Assembly: GCA_031216915.1 (NCBI GenBank)
Contig: CM062297.1
Coordinates: 531,920,971 to 531,984,970 of the forward strand
Source of the DNA: Pictodentalium vernedei
Lineage: Eukaryota; Mollusca; Scaphopoda; Dentaliida; Dentaliidae
Direction of reading: 5' to 3'
Length of the DNA stretch: 64,000 bases
A program made the translations under genes and the position numbers. Of the stretch, positions 55,741 to 64,000 are shown piece after piece (the stretch's first letter is position 1; each line of letters starts with the position of its first letter). The notes under the pieces are model-generated. The model was given only the letters and a program-made list of their open reading frames with translations. It had not been told where the DNA came from and did not search any database.

Positions 55741-56290
55741 CTCCCATGCCAGTTAGGCAATTTTTCTTTCTTTGCTCCAAAATGCATTTTCAAGGATTTG
55801 GAGTGACTATATGTAGATAAAAATTCTATGCTTCTGACTTCTATGCCCTCCCCTCCCCCCACGCCAGTTAGATCTAAAATGCTAATTTGAAGGATTTAAA
55901 GTGCGCACATGCGTAAAGATTTTTTTACACCTATGACCCCCCTGCCCCAGTCTCATGTCAATTAGGCATTTTTTGTCTTTGCTCAGAAATGCATTCTGAA
56001 GGATGTTTTTTTTTTTATTTTAGCCCAAGATGAGTTTGTTAGGCAATTTTTTGTCTTTGGTCTAAAATGCAATTTGAAGGATTTAGAGTGTGTACAGGCA
56101 TAAAAAAAAATTCCTATGACCCTCCTCTCCCACCCCCCCCCCCCCCCCACCATGTCAGGCATTTTTTCCTTTGCACAGAAATGCATTTTGAAGGATGTTT
56201 TTTTTATTTTAGCCTAAGATGTTTTTTTTGCTCCAAGATGAATTTGGCCAAATTTTGAGTGATTTTATGTGGGGGAAAAAATGCCTATGC
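55740..56290 (+). repeat. Short diverged tandem repeat with C-tract
   Basis: GCCAGTTAGGCA-, TTTTTGTCTTTGCTC- and AAATGCATTTTGAAGGAT-like blocks recur five or more times, with a C-tract at about 56,133-56,148. Confidence 0.55.
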
Positions 56291-57620
56291 TCTCTGTTCC
56301 CAATTGGGGAGGGGGAGGAGGTGCAGGGGGATTAACAGCTCTTGGCGTTGCAGGTCTCTTGTTGGTGTCTAGAGATAGCTTCCTTTTGATTTTGGTTGTG
56401 CTCCCAAGAGACTTACCTCCCCTTTTATGACACTGTCGGGGAAATATTTGCATTGCTCTTGTTCTTGAACTGAACACCTTAAGGTATATTTCATTTATAG
56501 GCAGCTCACTTCACTCTACCACATGCCATGGCACCCCACTTCCGTGACCCCTAAATAACAACTGATTGGCCTTTGGAACCTCTTTTCATTCTAAGAGGAC
56601 ATGAGAAAATTTCTCAGTGAGGTATAATCTACTATTCCTCTTATCTTCATCTAGGCACCCCTGACTAGCAATCAAGTGGCTTTGGGCATCATATGAGGGC
56701 CATGAGAAATTTCCTCAGTGAGGTTTAATCTACCATTCATGTTTCCTCCTCTGAGTCTCTCTTTTTTGTCATTATGAAGATCGCAAAGGAATTCCTCATT
56801 GAGGTATAATTTACCATTCTCTTCATCCTCATCTTGGTGTTGGAAGATATTTATGACATGGTGATATACTATTTGAGGATACCTTTTGAGAAAATCTATT
56901 AGAGGATACAATTGGAGGATATCTTTAGACCATAGCTATCTGAGAATAATCAGCATGCATTCAGTACTGCCCTAAAGTACAGGTCTATACACAAAGTATA
57001 AGTCATAGCAGTTGAGATGCAGTAATTACATCATCACTGCTGCATATACTTGGAGCTTTTATCAGTCTTCATTGAATTGCCCACAAAATAGAGTCATAGC
57101 AGTAGAGTAGCAGTAACAACCTTTTTACTGCTGCATAAACTTGTATCTGGCACTGACTGACATATGAAATCCATCAAGTTTAGAGTCTCAGCAGTAAGGA
57201 TGCAGTAACTACCTCCCCAGCGCTTCAAAATCTCAAAACTATAAACCTCCTTCAGACATGAGTTCCAGGATGACTGAGTTTTAGAAGTGGAGTTGCAGTA
57301 TCTGCTTTCCTACTACTTCAAATGCAGAACTTAGCAGTGGACTACCTCAACATTGCTGCATCAAATTTCACCAGGGCATGCAAATTCAATTACAGTACAG
57401 CAGTAGTGATGATGCATAAAACTACGAAATGCTACAATTGTGAAGTAGAGTTAAGGCATACTGATGCATTAAGGTAAAAATGTGCAGTGGCATTGAGGCA
57501 TAGCTCTTTTGAATGGTATAAATCAACAGCAGCATTGCAGTACATGTACCTCAAGGCAGTAGACCTGAGGCATAAATGCAGTGCTACTGCACTGTGCAGT
57601 ATCTACTGCATGTTGGTAGG
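56291..57620. other. Intron sequence rich in GCAGTA words
   Basis: From 57.0 to 57.6 kb, CAGCAGTA- and GCAGTAACTAC-like words recur irregularly, as in the 40.5-41.4 kb block. From 56.5 to 56.9 kb, a TTTCCTCAGTGAGGTATAAT-like block recurs three times. No exon recognised. Confidence 0.45.
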
Positions 57621-58258
57621 GGAAGCCAGACTGTGATTTAAAAACTATTACAGATGGGAAAGTTCATATCACAGCAGGTTTGTTTTGGGTCAATATCAAT
57701 TAAATTATGAATTATATCACATATTTTGATGAAAAGGGGCATACCGGGGGGTCCTATTCAGGGCAAAATTTTGCTACATTAGATGGTGGAATAAAATTTG
57801 ACATCAGTTGTTAGGATAAACTGGTAGAGTCCTCTCATATTGGTGATATATATAGCTGCATCCCCAGTTTTGGAAACAAAATTGACATCCATATTGTTCC
57901 ATGGGGTTTGGACACTGTTTTGCTTGCAGTATGGTTAAATGAGACAGATTTTTTCTAAAAATATTTTGTGCTGATGCAGATGTTAGTTTTATTTTGGGAT
58001 TTGGGTAGTTTTTTAAAGAAAGCTGTAAATTCTCATCCTTCTCAGTTAATTTATAAAGTAACAGGATAGAAAAATCTTTTGGAGGCAATACCAGTTTTCA
58101 AGCCCACTTGACAAAGTTTGGACACTTTTCCTTAAAAGAGCAAATTTTCCATGTTTTTGACTCAAACAAAGCCAAAAGTTGGATTCTAATGCAGAAATGA
58201 TTCTTTTATCTCATGGAGGTGGTAAAATGTCTCTTTGGTGGGGTTGGGGATGATTATA
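57621..58258. other. Unannotated intron sequence
   Basis: No signal recognised. Confidence 0.4.
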
Positions 58259-58715
58259 GGTATCGCGGAACTAAATATTGAAATTACGAGTGAACCGCCT
58301 TAAAATGTTGCACTCGGAAATGATGCAATCTCTAAAAATAAACAGCCTTGGGAAATCCGTTGTTTCAATAAAAGTTTGAAACATTCTATTGACATCTTGC
58401 ATTATTGTTGAATATTCCTGATAAAAAAGAGGGTGATTTGATGACTTTTGGACCTAAAAAATACAATTTACTTTTTGTGTGTTTTTGTAGGGAATTCCCT
58501 GAAAAATATGTGCACGTAACCGGTACTTCCCTTTGTGTCAGTTTTTCTCTCTTATTTGTTGCATGACCCCCTGTTTTCAGATCAGAAAAAGTTGTCTGAA
58601 GGGCTATACTTGACAGAGATATTTGAATGCCAAAATTAAAGTGATGCGATCATATTTTTTTCCACCTGAACGTTATAATGGTCGCCTATGGGAAAATATT
58701 TAGTTCTGTGAGACC
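58259..58715 (+). mobile_element. 457-bp MITE, copy 2 of a near-identical pair
   Basis: Same length and orientation as 38,616-39,072, with the same ends (GGTATCGCGGAACTAAATAT and TTTAGTTCTGTGAGACC). The flanks differ (TGATTATA / AATATGAG here), so this is an independent insertion rather than part of a larger duplication. Confidence 0.75.
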
Positions 58716-58883
58716 AATATGAGGATGAAAGGTGAATTGGTGAAGTTGGTTGGTATATTATTACACTACCACATCTCTGTTCAAAATGATTGTACGATGG
58801 TAATGGCTTTCTATTTTTCAGACATGTTTCATATTCAGTTAGAAGTAAATAGGATTTTGTTCATTTGGGTTATTTTGTGCCTT

Positions 58884-59128
58884 TTAACCCTTTACCTCTC
58901 ACATAGGATATCAAAATTTATTATTTCAATTATTGATATTTCAAACTTAACAAAATTTTCAATAAAACCATATCATGTGACTCCTCATTGGAATGGGCTC
59001 ACCAAGCTCATTCAACGAGGGGGCACATGCTATGGTTTTGTTGAAATTGTTTGAATTTTTTTTTTTTCAACAGCTTAATTTATAAGTTATGCTGGTGGAA
59101 GCAGATGATTCGTTTGGTAAAGGGTTAT
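58884..59128. mobile_element. TTAA-type MITE with central palindrome
   Basis: It starts TTAACCCTTTACCTCTC and ends GGTAAAGGGTTAT. The centre is AAAACCATATCATGTGACTC with its complement at about 59,020-59,045. Confidence 0.75.
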
Positions 59129-59394
59129 TAGAGAGGTGCCTATTAGCATTCTCAAATAAATCACGACAAGACAAATTTTGATGAATGCATTATTACTAAC
59201 AAGATTAATCTAGTACTCTGCCAGTTAGCATACAAAAAGCCTTTAAAAAAAGTATGGATCCAGTAGGGATTTGTGTGAGTAATGAACTACTTTTTCATGA
59301 ATGCACTCTGATAAGCATCATCAATATATTATTTAGTTTCAGACTAATGTTAAAAAGTAAAACAAACTCTGGTTCTGATTCGACATTAAACACT

Positions 59395-59735
59395 TCATTC
59401 AGTTTCAAGTGCCAACTCCATCTTTGACCAATTTTACTGCAACAGAACAGGTGCCCCAACATGCAGCCTCTTGATAAACTCACAAGTTACATTCTAAGAA
59501 CCTTGGTAGTTGTTTCTGGGGAAACAAAAGAACAGCCACAGAATGTAGACTTTCAAATAGTAGCGCAGAAGTGACTGGAAAAGGCCAAATAGGCCATTTT
59601 GCCTCCTGAAGATGCTAATAACTATCTGTATCCTATTGTATTCATTATATATGTACATAACTGCATTCTTCAAATAAAGTTCTGTTCTGTTCTGCTAAAA
59701 TGTATAAAATTTCCAACCCATGAAGGGTTAATTAA
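59395..59735. repeat. Relative of the 31.9-kb MITE lacking the hairpin
   Basis: AACAGAACAGGTGCCC, ACTCACAAGTTACATTCTAA, GGTAGTTGTTTCTGG and CACAGAATGTAGACT follow the order seen at 31,930-32,075. The central hairpin is absent. AAGGGTTAA lies at about 59,725. Confidence 0.5.
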
Positions 59736-60382
59736 TTTTTTATGAAAACACCCACCTTACTTTCAGTAGTTCAGTTTATTTTTAATTTTCTTGTCAACTT
59801 CCTTTCCAGCTGCCCAGTCCCTTCAGAGGAAAAAAAGTTTATCCCCAGAAATTTAGGGTTTTGTGGTAACCACATTCCAGCATGCAATTCTTATGAAATT
59901 CAAATATGATTAACAGTCATACGTGCTTTTATTACTTAGTAAAATGTTTGCTTTGGTTGTTGATACCACATCATGTCATGGATATGAATTGCATCCAATT
60001 AATTGATTAACTGGCCAATCAATCTACTACTGGTTTTTTGACCACTAGTCAACACAATCATGTCCATTTAAACTTTAGAGATGTGTTGGGTGATTTCCAC
60101 CTTCAGAAGTCTGTCATGAATTTCATTCCTCATGCAAAACTCAGACATGCTGCCACAAAATGACAACCCTGATTATATCTTTATTGCATTTGTAGGCATC
60201 TTTGGTATCGGCGTTGAATGTGGATCAAAACAAACTTGAACTGGTTGGAGTATTTTAGTGCATTTTACTCACTTTCAGTAGACAGTCACCGACAATTGGA
60301 ATTGGTATCAGAATGGGACGATAATGGGGCAATTGGTTCTTGATCCTTTCTCACAATCGGTACATCACTAAATCACAAGCCT
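59736..60382. other. Unannotated intron sequence
   Basis: No exon or repeat signal recognised. Confidence 0.4.
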
Positions 60383-60630
60383 TTAACCCTTTACCTAACG
60401 AATCGGCCACATCCGCATGCATTATTTACAAATTAAGTAGTTAAAAAAATATACATTTAAAAAAAATTTCAACACAACCAGATCATGTGACTCCTCATTG
60501 GAATGAGCTCAATGAGCTCATTCCAAAGAGGGGTCACATGATATGGTTCTGCTGAAATTTTTTGAAAAATTTGAAAAAACAAATATTAAAATAATAAATT
60601 TTGATATCGTCTGCTTTGGTAAAGGGTTAA
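60383..60630. mobile_element. TTAA-type MITE with central palindrome
   Basis: TTAACCCTTTACCTAACG at the left and TTGGTAAAGGGTTAA at the right, TTAA on both sides. The core CACAACCAGATCATGTGACT is repeated inverted after GAGCTCAATGAGCTC. This copy shows the palindrome most clearly. Confidence 0.8.
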
Positions 60631-60854
60631 GCATTTGATATAAGGCACAAAAAGGGTTTGGCATTCAGGCAATCCCTCATTGAAATTGATGGATATCATT
60701 TGCAGTGTTAAAATACAGTGTCTATTTGTTTTGTAAGCATGCATTTGCTTTGTTCTGCAGAAAATTAGAAATTATGTTGATGGTATTATATTTTCGAACC
60801 AGCCACATAAAATAACTGAACACAAATGTATTTCATATTTCTTTATTAAACTGA

Positions 60855-60965
60855 TAGAGTGCTAAATTTTGGGGGAGTCAAAATTTGTTCACATGTCTAT
60901 GCCTTGTTACAGTTTATGAGAGAGTGCCTGTAGGTACTCCACCATGAAGTATAACAAGGTAAAGA
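60855..60965 (+). repeat. Palindromic repeat (GAGTGCTAAATTTTGGGGG family)
   Basis: CCTTGTTACAGTTTATGAGA and its diverged complement (CCATGAAGTATAACAAGG) enclose GAGTGCCTGTAGGTACTCC. It is related to 7.67, 8.29, 32.69 and 44.85 kb. Confidence 0.6.
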
Positions 60966-61241
60966 TACACAGGTGCAATAAATTTCCTTCAAAGATAATG
61001 TGAACCACACCTGCAGAATACAAAACCGCTAAGTTGTTGGTACCTGCACTTTATGACAGAGCCCAAATGTGGGCTTGCAGCACTAAACCAATTAATAAAC
61101 AGAAAAAATAAAAGCCTCCCTCCCTCATAAATTTGAAAAACTAATTGCTCGAGAACCAAAGGTATTTTTTTTATTTGTCCTAAAAACATAACATTATTTC
61201 AAAAGTAATTAAATAGGTATGAAAATTGCTTGAAATTTTAG

Positions 61242-61355
61242 GGTACAATTGAGGAAAAAGTGTATCAAAGACAGATAAGTAAACAGGGTTTAAGTGGAAC
61301 ACTGATGGATACAAAAGATAAAACAGATGTCCAATTTTCACTGGAAGATCTAAAA
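61242..61355 (+). CDS. RAD54B: RAD54B-like DNA repair translocase, exon following motif VI
   Basis: A 114-bp exon with acceptor TTGAAATTTTAG and donor GTAAGT encodes 38 residues: GTIEEKVYQRQISKQGLSG, then TLMDTKDKTDVQFSLEDLK. TIEEKVYQRQ is the conserved segment directly after motif VI in SNF2 proteins. The ISKQGL continuation is typical of RAD54B, whereas RAD54L has a different stretch here. It joins upstream (32,252) and downstream (63,940) in phase 0. Intact, no stops. Confidence 0.93.
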
Positions 61356-61559
61356 GTAAGTATCATTACTGTAAAGTTGGAATGATTGGCTGTTTCTTAA
61401 CTCCACTGACCACTGTAAAGTGGATACTGTCAAATTTGACAGTTACCATTCTTTTTCTGAACATCACAATGGATAACATAGAAGCTCTTCTTGATTTGCA
61501 CTCTTGCTTTGTTTCCCTTTAAAAAATTTTTCATTGAGTTTGTGACAGATTAAAATTGT

Positions 61560-61790
61560 GTCATAATGCCCCAGGTCCTGCAAAGCTTCGAGATGTGATT
61601 TGATTTCGAATCTTAAGTTGGTATTCGGTTTGATTCAAAATCGGTCATTTTCCTTCGAATCTTTTCACCAGAATTTTGCTTGGTATCAGTCATCTTAATC
61701 GTCTCACAAAATGTGTAGCTGAGATAGAAATTGTATATAAATAATGTTGAAAATAAAGACTGAGTGTAATTTCTGCTCTATTAATATAAA
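61560..61790 (-). repeat. Dispersed repeat, inverted relative of 7,840-8,010
   Basis: On the minus strand: ATTTTGTGAGACGATTAAGA, GATTCGAAATCAAATC and ATCTCGAAG in the same order as at 7.85-8.0 kb. Confidence 0.6.
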
Positions 61791-61972
61791 AAGCATCTGT
61801 ACCCATGCAACCATTCATGCTAATTCCAGTTTTACTAGTCACTCCCCTGCTGAAAGCAAATTTTAAATTCCCAAGCAATATTGATTTAAGCTCATGGTTG
61901 CTAGTGGCTAGCAGTGCCCAGTACAGAATTCTCGCGCCTATTTCTGTTTTTGACCAAAATTCTTACTTGGTA

Positions 61973-62040
61973 ATATTTCAACTACATCATCAAGGCATGT
62001 CTTCGACAGAGGCATGCCTTGATGATGTAGCTGGAATATT
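61973..62040. repeat. Hairpin with arms of ~28 bp
   Basis: AATATTTCAACTACATCATC AAGGCATG pairs with CATGCCTTGATGATGTAGCT GGAATATT with about two mismatches, loop TCTTCGACAGAGG. Probably another foldback MITE core. Confidence 0.7.
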
Positions 62041-62439
62041 TTATCAGCTGGGACTTCAAGATGCCTGTATTTGTTTCAAGATTTGATTTCATTACAAATA
62101 ATAGACCTAATTTGATTTGAGATTTGATTGGAATAAAAAATATGTGATTCGCAGGGCCCGATAATTGCCTTGATTAGAGGTTGCATTCTATGTGCATGTG
62201 CAGTTCTGTACACTCTACAAACCCACATAATGACTTGAATCCCCACCTCTCATTGGCTCAAGACAATAATCCTCTCACACAATTCACTGCAAAATATGTT
62301 CTGCTGTTTTAGTTTCATAATTTATTACTTTCCTGACTCCTGATAAGATATCATTTTGAACAAGTCAGTTGTTTGTTGGCTGAAAGTTAGGACAGAAATC
62401 CACCGATACACTCAAAGATTGTAGTTGAATCTTTCTGAT

Positions 62440-63105
62440 AAGGTGTGACACTAACATAAGGTATGAGATCCAAAAGTTGATGGTTTGATCCTGACTCATG
62501 TCATCTGCATTGTGTATATGGGCAAGACACCTAACCCTAATTGCCTATGTGGCATCATGGTGGCATTGTATACTGAGGCATAGGGCATGTCAACAGTAAA
62601 CTTATCTTCACCATGCTAGGTTGGTAAGTTGGAAAATATGACTGTTACTTTTCATTATTTAGTGGTTCTCTGGGTATTCCAGCTTCCTCCACATATATTT
62701 ATTTATTTATTATTGGGGTTTAATGACACTTTTGACAGCCAGAGTCACCTTGGGTCGGACAGTTTTAAGGATGGAGGAAGCCAGAGTACCCAGAGAGAAC
62801 CACTTATCATTGGAGAGCAACTGTCAGACTCTCCAACGTACTAACTTTGCTCAAGAAGGCTTAAAGACAAGTGCACCATTGACGAGCAGTAAGCCCTAGT
62901 ACACAGTGCCACCAGGGTGCGATGGTGATTGGGATTAAGGACCTTGTCCTAGGGCACAACGCAGTTGCACCTGGCGGGGATCGGTTTAAAGTTCAGTGCT
63001 GTATCCACTGAGCCACAGTGCTCCCTCCTACACATATAAAATGGTATAACAAGGTAAGACCCTGGCTCTTGAAAGTGGTGTTAAACCCCAATAAATAAAA
63101 GAACA
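62440..63105 (+). mobile_element. tRNA-derived SINE interrupted by a second SINE
   Basis: A B box GGTTTGATCCTG (about 62,482), GGGCAAGACACC, GTGGTTCTCTGGGTATTCC and CTTCCTCCACATATA come before the insertion. CCTGGCTCTTGAAAGTGGTG and CCCCAATAAATAAA come after it. Both halves together match the 37.9-kb copy. Confidence 0.78.
62698..63030 (-). mobile_element. tRNA-derived SINE inserted in SINE, with target duplication
   Basis: Minus-strand SINE flanked by CACATATA at 62,690-62,697 and 63,031-63,038. The tail lies at the left (TTTATTTATTTATTATTGGG on plus) and the A box complement (CACTGAGCCACAG) at the right. The opposite orientation shows a fresh insertion rather than a duplication. Confidence 0.88.
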
Positions 63106-63330
63106 GATACAAGAAATGTGCCTATTTCAAAAGGAGTGCAGGTGGTGATCACAGAATTTTTGGGAAGTCAATTTTAGATCTGGGTGAGCAGATCCCTATT
63201 ACACCACTTATGTTTTGCATCCATTTCTATTTCTTTTGTATAATGGCTTAAAATTATCCCCTAGAAACCTCAGAACGAGGCATATGTCTTTCAAATTCTG
63301 TGGGAACCCCAGGAGGTGGAGCAGTGTTGC
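63106..63330. other. Short unannotated intron sequence
   Basis: No signal recognised. Confidence 0.4.
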
Positions 63331-63579
63331 TTGACCCTTTACACAATGCAATGGCCAAAACTGGATAGCATTTCCGCAAAAATCCCCATTCAGTTTTCAT
63401 TATTTTTTCATTTTTTGTCTCAAAAACATAGCTTATAACCCTTATTGGAACTAGCTCATTGAGCTTGTTCCAATGAGGGGTCATAAGCTAAGTTTTTGAT
63501 GCAAAAAATGAAAAAAATTAGTTATTTAAAAATCTCGTTTGCAAGTGTCCTCTGCCTTTCGTGTTTGGTGAAGGTTTAA
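63331..63579. mobile_element. TTAA-type MITE, diverged ends
   Basis: It starts TTGACCCTTTACACAATG and ends GGTGAAGGTTTAA. The core is AGCTTATAACCCTTATTGGA with complement TCCAATGAGGGGTCATAAGCT. Confidence 0.7.
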
Positions 63580-63659
63580 TGTGACAATCAAGTTCTGTTT
63601 CACTGGTATATTTTATTTATTATTGATGACCAGCACCTGGAATGCAAGTCTTCTAATGT

Positions 63660-63765
63660 TGGCAACCCAAGTATAAACAGTAGTCTAACATGATTTTATA
63701 CTTGTGTTGTGGTCATGATATAGTCATACATTCTGAAACTGACCTTAAGCACCAATAAATGAATA
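63660..63765 (+). repeat. SINE-like retroposon fragment
   Basis: It has ACCCAAGTATAAACAGTAGT, TACTTGTGTTGTGGTCATGA and a GACCTTAAGCACCAATAAATGAATA tail. It lies 175 bases before the next exon. Confidence 0.55.
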
Positions 63766-63939
63766 ATTTCAGTTTTGAGCCCTCAGTATGCAACAAGTTC
63801 TGAAAGCAAAATTTTGCTTTTTCAAATTGACAATGAAATGTCACCTTTCAAAATGAAATTTAATCTATTATTTTATCAAAATTATGATCCAAGCTAGTCT
63901 TCCATCTGCTTATGTTTTCATCATGAGTGTATATTTCAG

Positions 63940-64000
63940 GATTTGTTCTCACTGAATGAAGTTTCCAGTTGTGAAACTCATGATTTATTGAACTGTTCCT
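63940..64000 (+). CDS. RAD54B: RAD54B-like DNA repair translocase, exon cut by window end
   Basis: The acceptor GTATATTTCAG precedes a frame encoding DLFSLNEVSSCETHDLLNCS, continuing out of the window. With the previous exon this gives SLEDLK-DLFSLNE, the family's pattern after the helicase core. The THDLLNC segment supports RAD54B. The stop codon and 3' end are beyond 64,000. Confidence 0.9.

Larger units (their letters stand above)
32253..61241 (+). other. RAD54B: ~29.0-kb intron of the RAD54B-like gene
   Basis: The intron runs from GTGAGT (32,253) to TTTTAG (61,241). It contains all the mobile elements listed between these points and no other gene I can recognise on either strand. Confidence 0.85.
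61356..63939 (+). other. RAD54B: 2.6-kb intron of the RAD54B-like gene
   Basis: From GTAAGT to TATATTTCAG. It contains a dispersed repeat, a hairpin, two SINEs and a TTAA MITE. Confidence 0.88.

Noticed and set aside
38616-58715. The 457-bp pair as two LTRs of one 20-kb retrovirus-like element
   Set aside because: The ends are inverted-repeat type, no primer-binding site or polypurine tract is visible next to them, and no gag/pol lies between them.

Overview
This window comes from an animal genome, most likely a marine invertebrate. The evidence for a eukaryote is the presence of spliced exons with GT-AG borders, tRNA-derived SINEs, a LINE, DIRS-type tyrosine-recombinase retroelements, Helitrons and several classes of MITE. 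Two repeat styles point towards a mollusc-like lophotrochozoan: 'AGCTCACC...' elements and long GACCTTGACCTT-rich Helitrons. This is inference, and an echinoderm, hemichordate or amphioxus cannot be excluded from the sequence alone.

The only host gene I can support is on the plus strand. Three short exons at 32,187-32,252, 61,242-61,355 and 63,940 to beyond the window end encode consecutive pieces of the C-terminal SNF2 helicase region of a RAD54B-like DNA repair translocase. They join in phase 0. Everything else is intronic or flanking DNA: more than 32 kb upstream of the first visible exon, a 29.0-kb intron, and a 2.6-kb intron.

The intronic DNA is built of nested mobile elements. 1-5,008: decayed right part of a DIRS element (DIRS-B), inserted in a terminal-inverted-repeat (TIR) element made of ~336-bp tandem units (5,009-6,911). 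8,400-16,965: a large foldback element split by a Helitron (9,162-10,283) and by a 6.48-kb DIRS element (DIRS-A, 10,440-16,918) with TIRs, internal complementary region, gag, RT, RNase H and tyrosine recombinase. 18,861-29,740: a TTAA-type MITE split by DIRS-C, which is itself split by an L2/CR1-like LINE (20,322-22,646) and a pogo-like transposon (24,376-27,938). 29,752-31,555 and 34,991-36,453: two further copies of the tandem-unit TIR element. 36,482-37,412: a short retroposon carrying one intact open reading frame. 37.8-47.1 kb: SINEs, TTAA MITEs, a hAT-type MITE, a second Helitron and another inverted satellite fragment. 48-57 kb: G/C tracts, a GT repeat, a CpG-rich patch with three CRE-like sites, divergent tandem repeats and a 1.76-kb TIR element. 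58-64 kb: more MITEs, a SINE inserted in a SINE, and the last two exons.

All transposon coding regions except the 36.5-kb ORF are broken by stops or frameshifts. The most notable structures are the nested stacks, the shared GCGCATGCGC palindrome in the TIRs of all three DIRS elements, the TIR elements built from satellite units, the TTAA MITEs with a long central palindrome, and the ORF-only retroposon.
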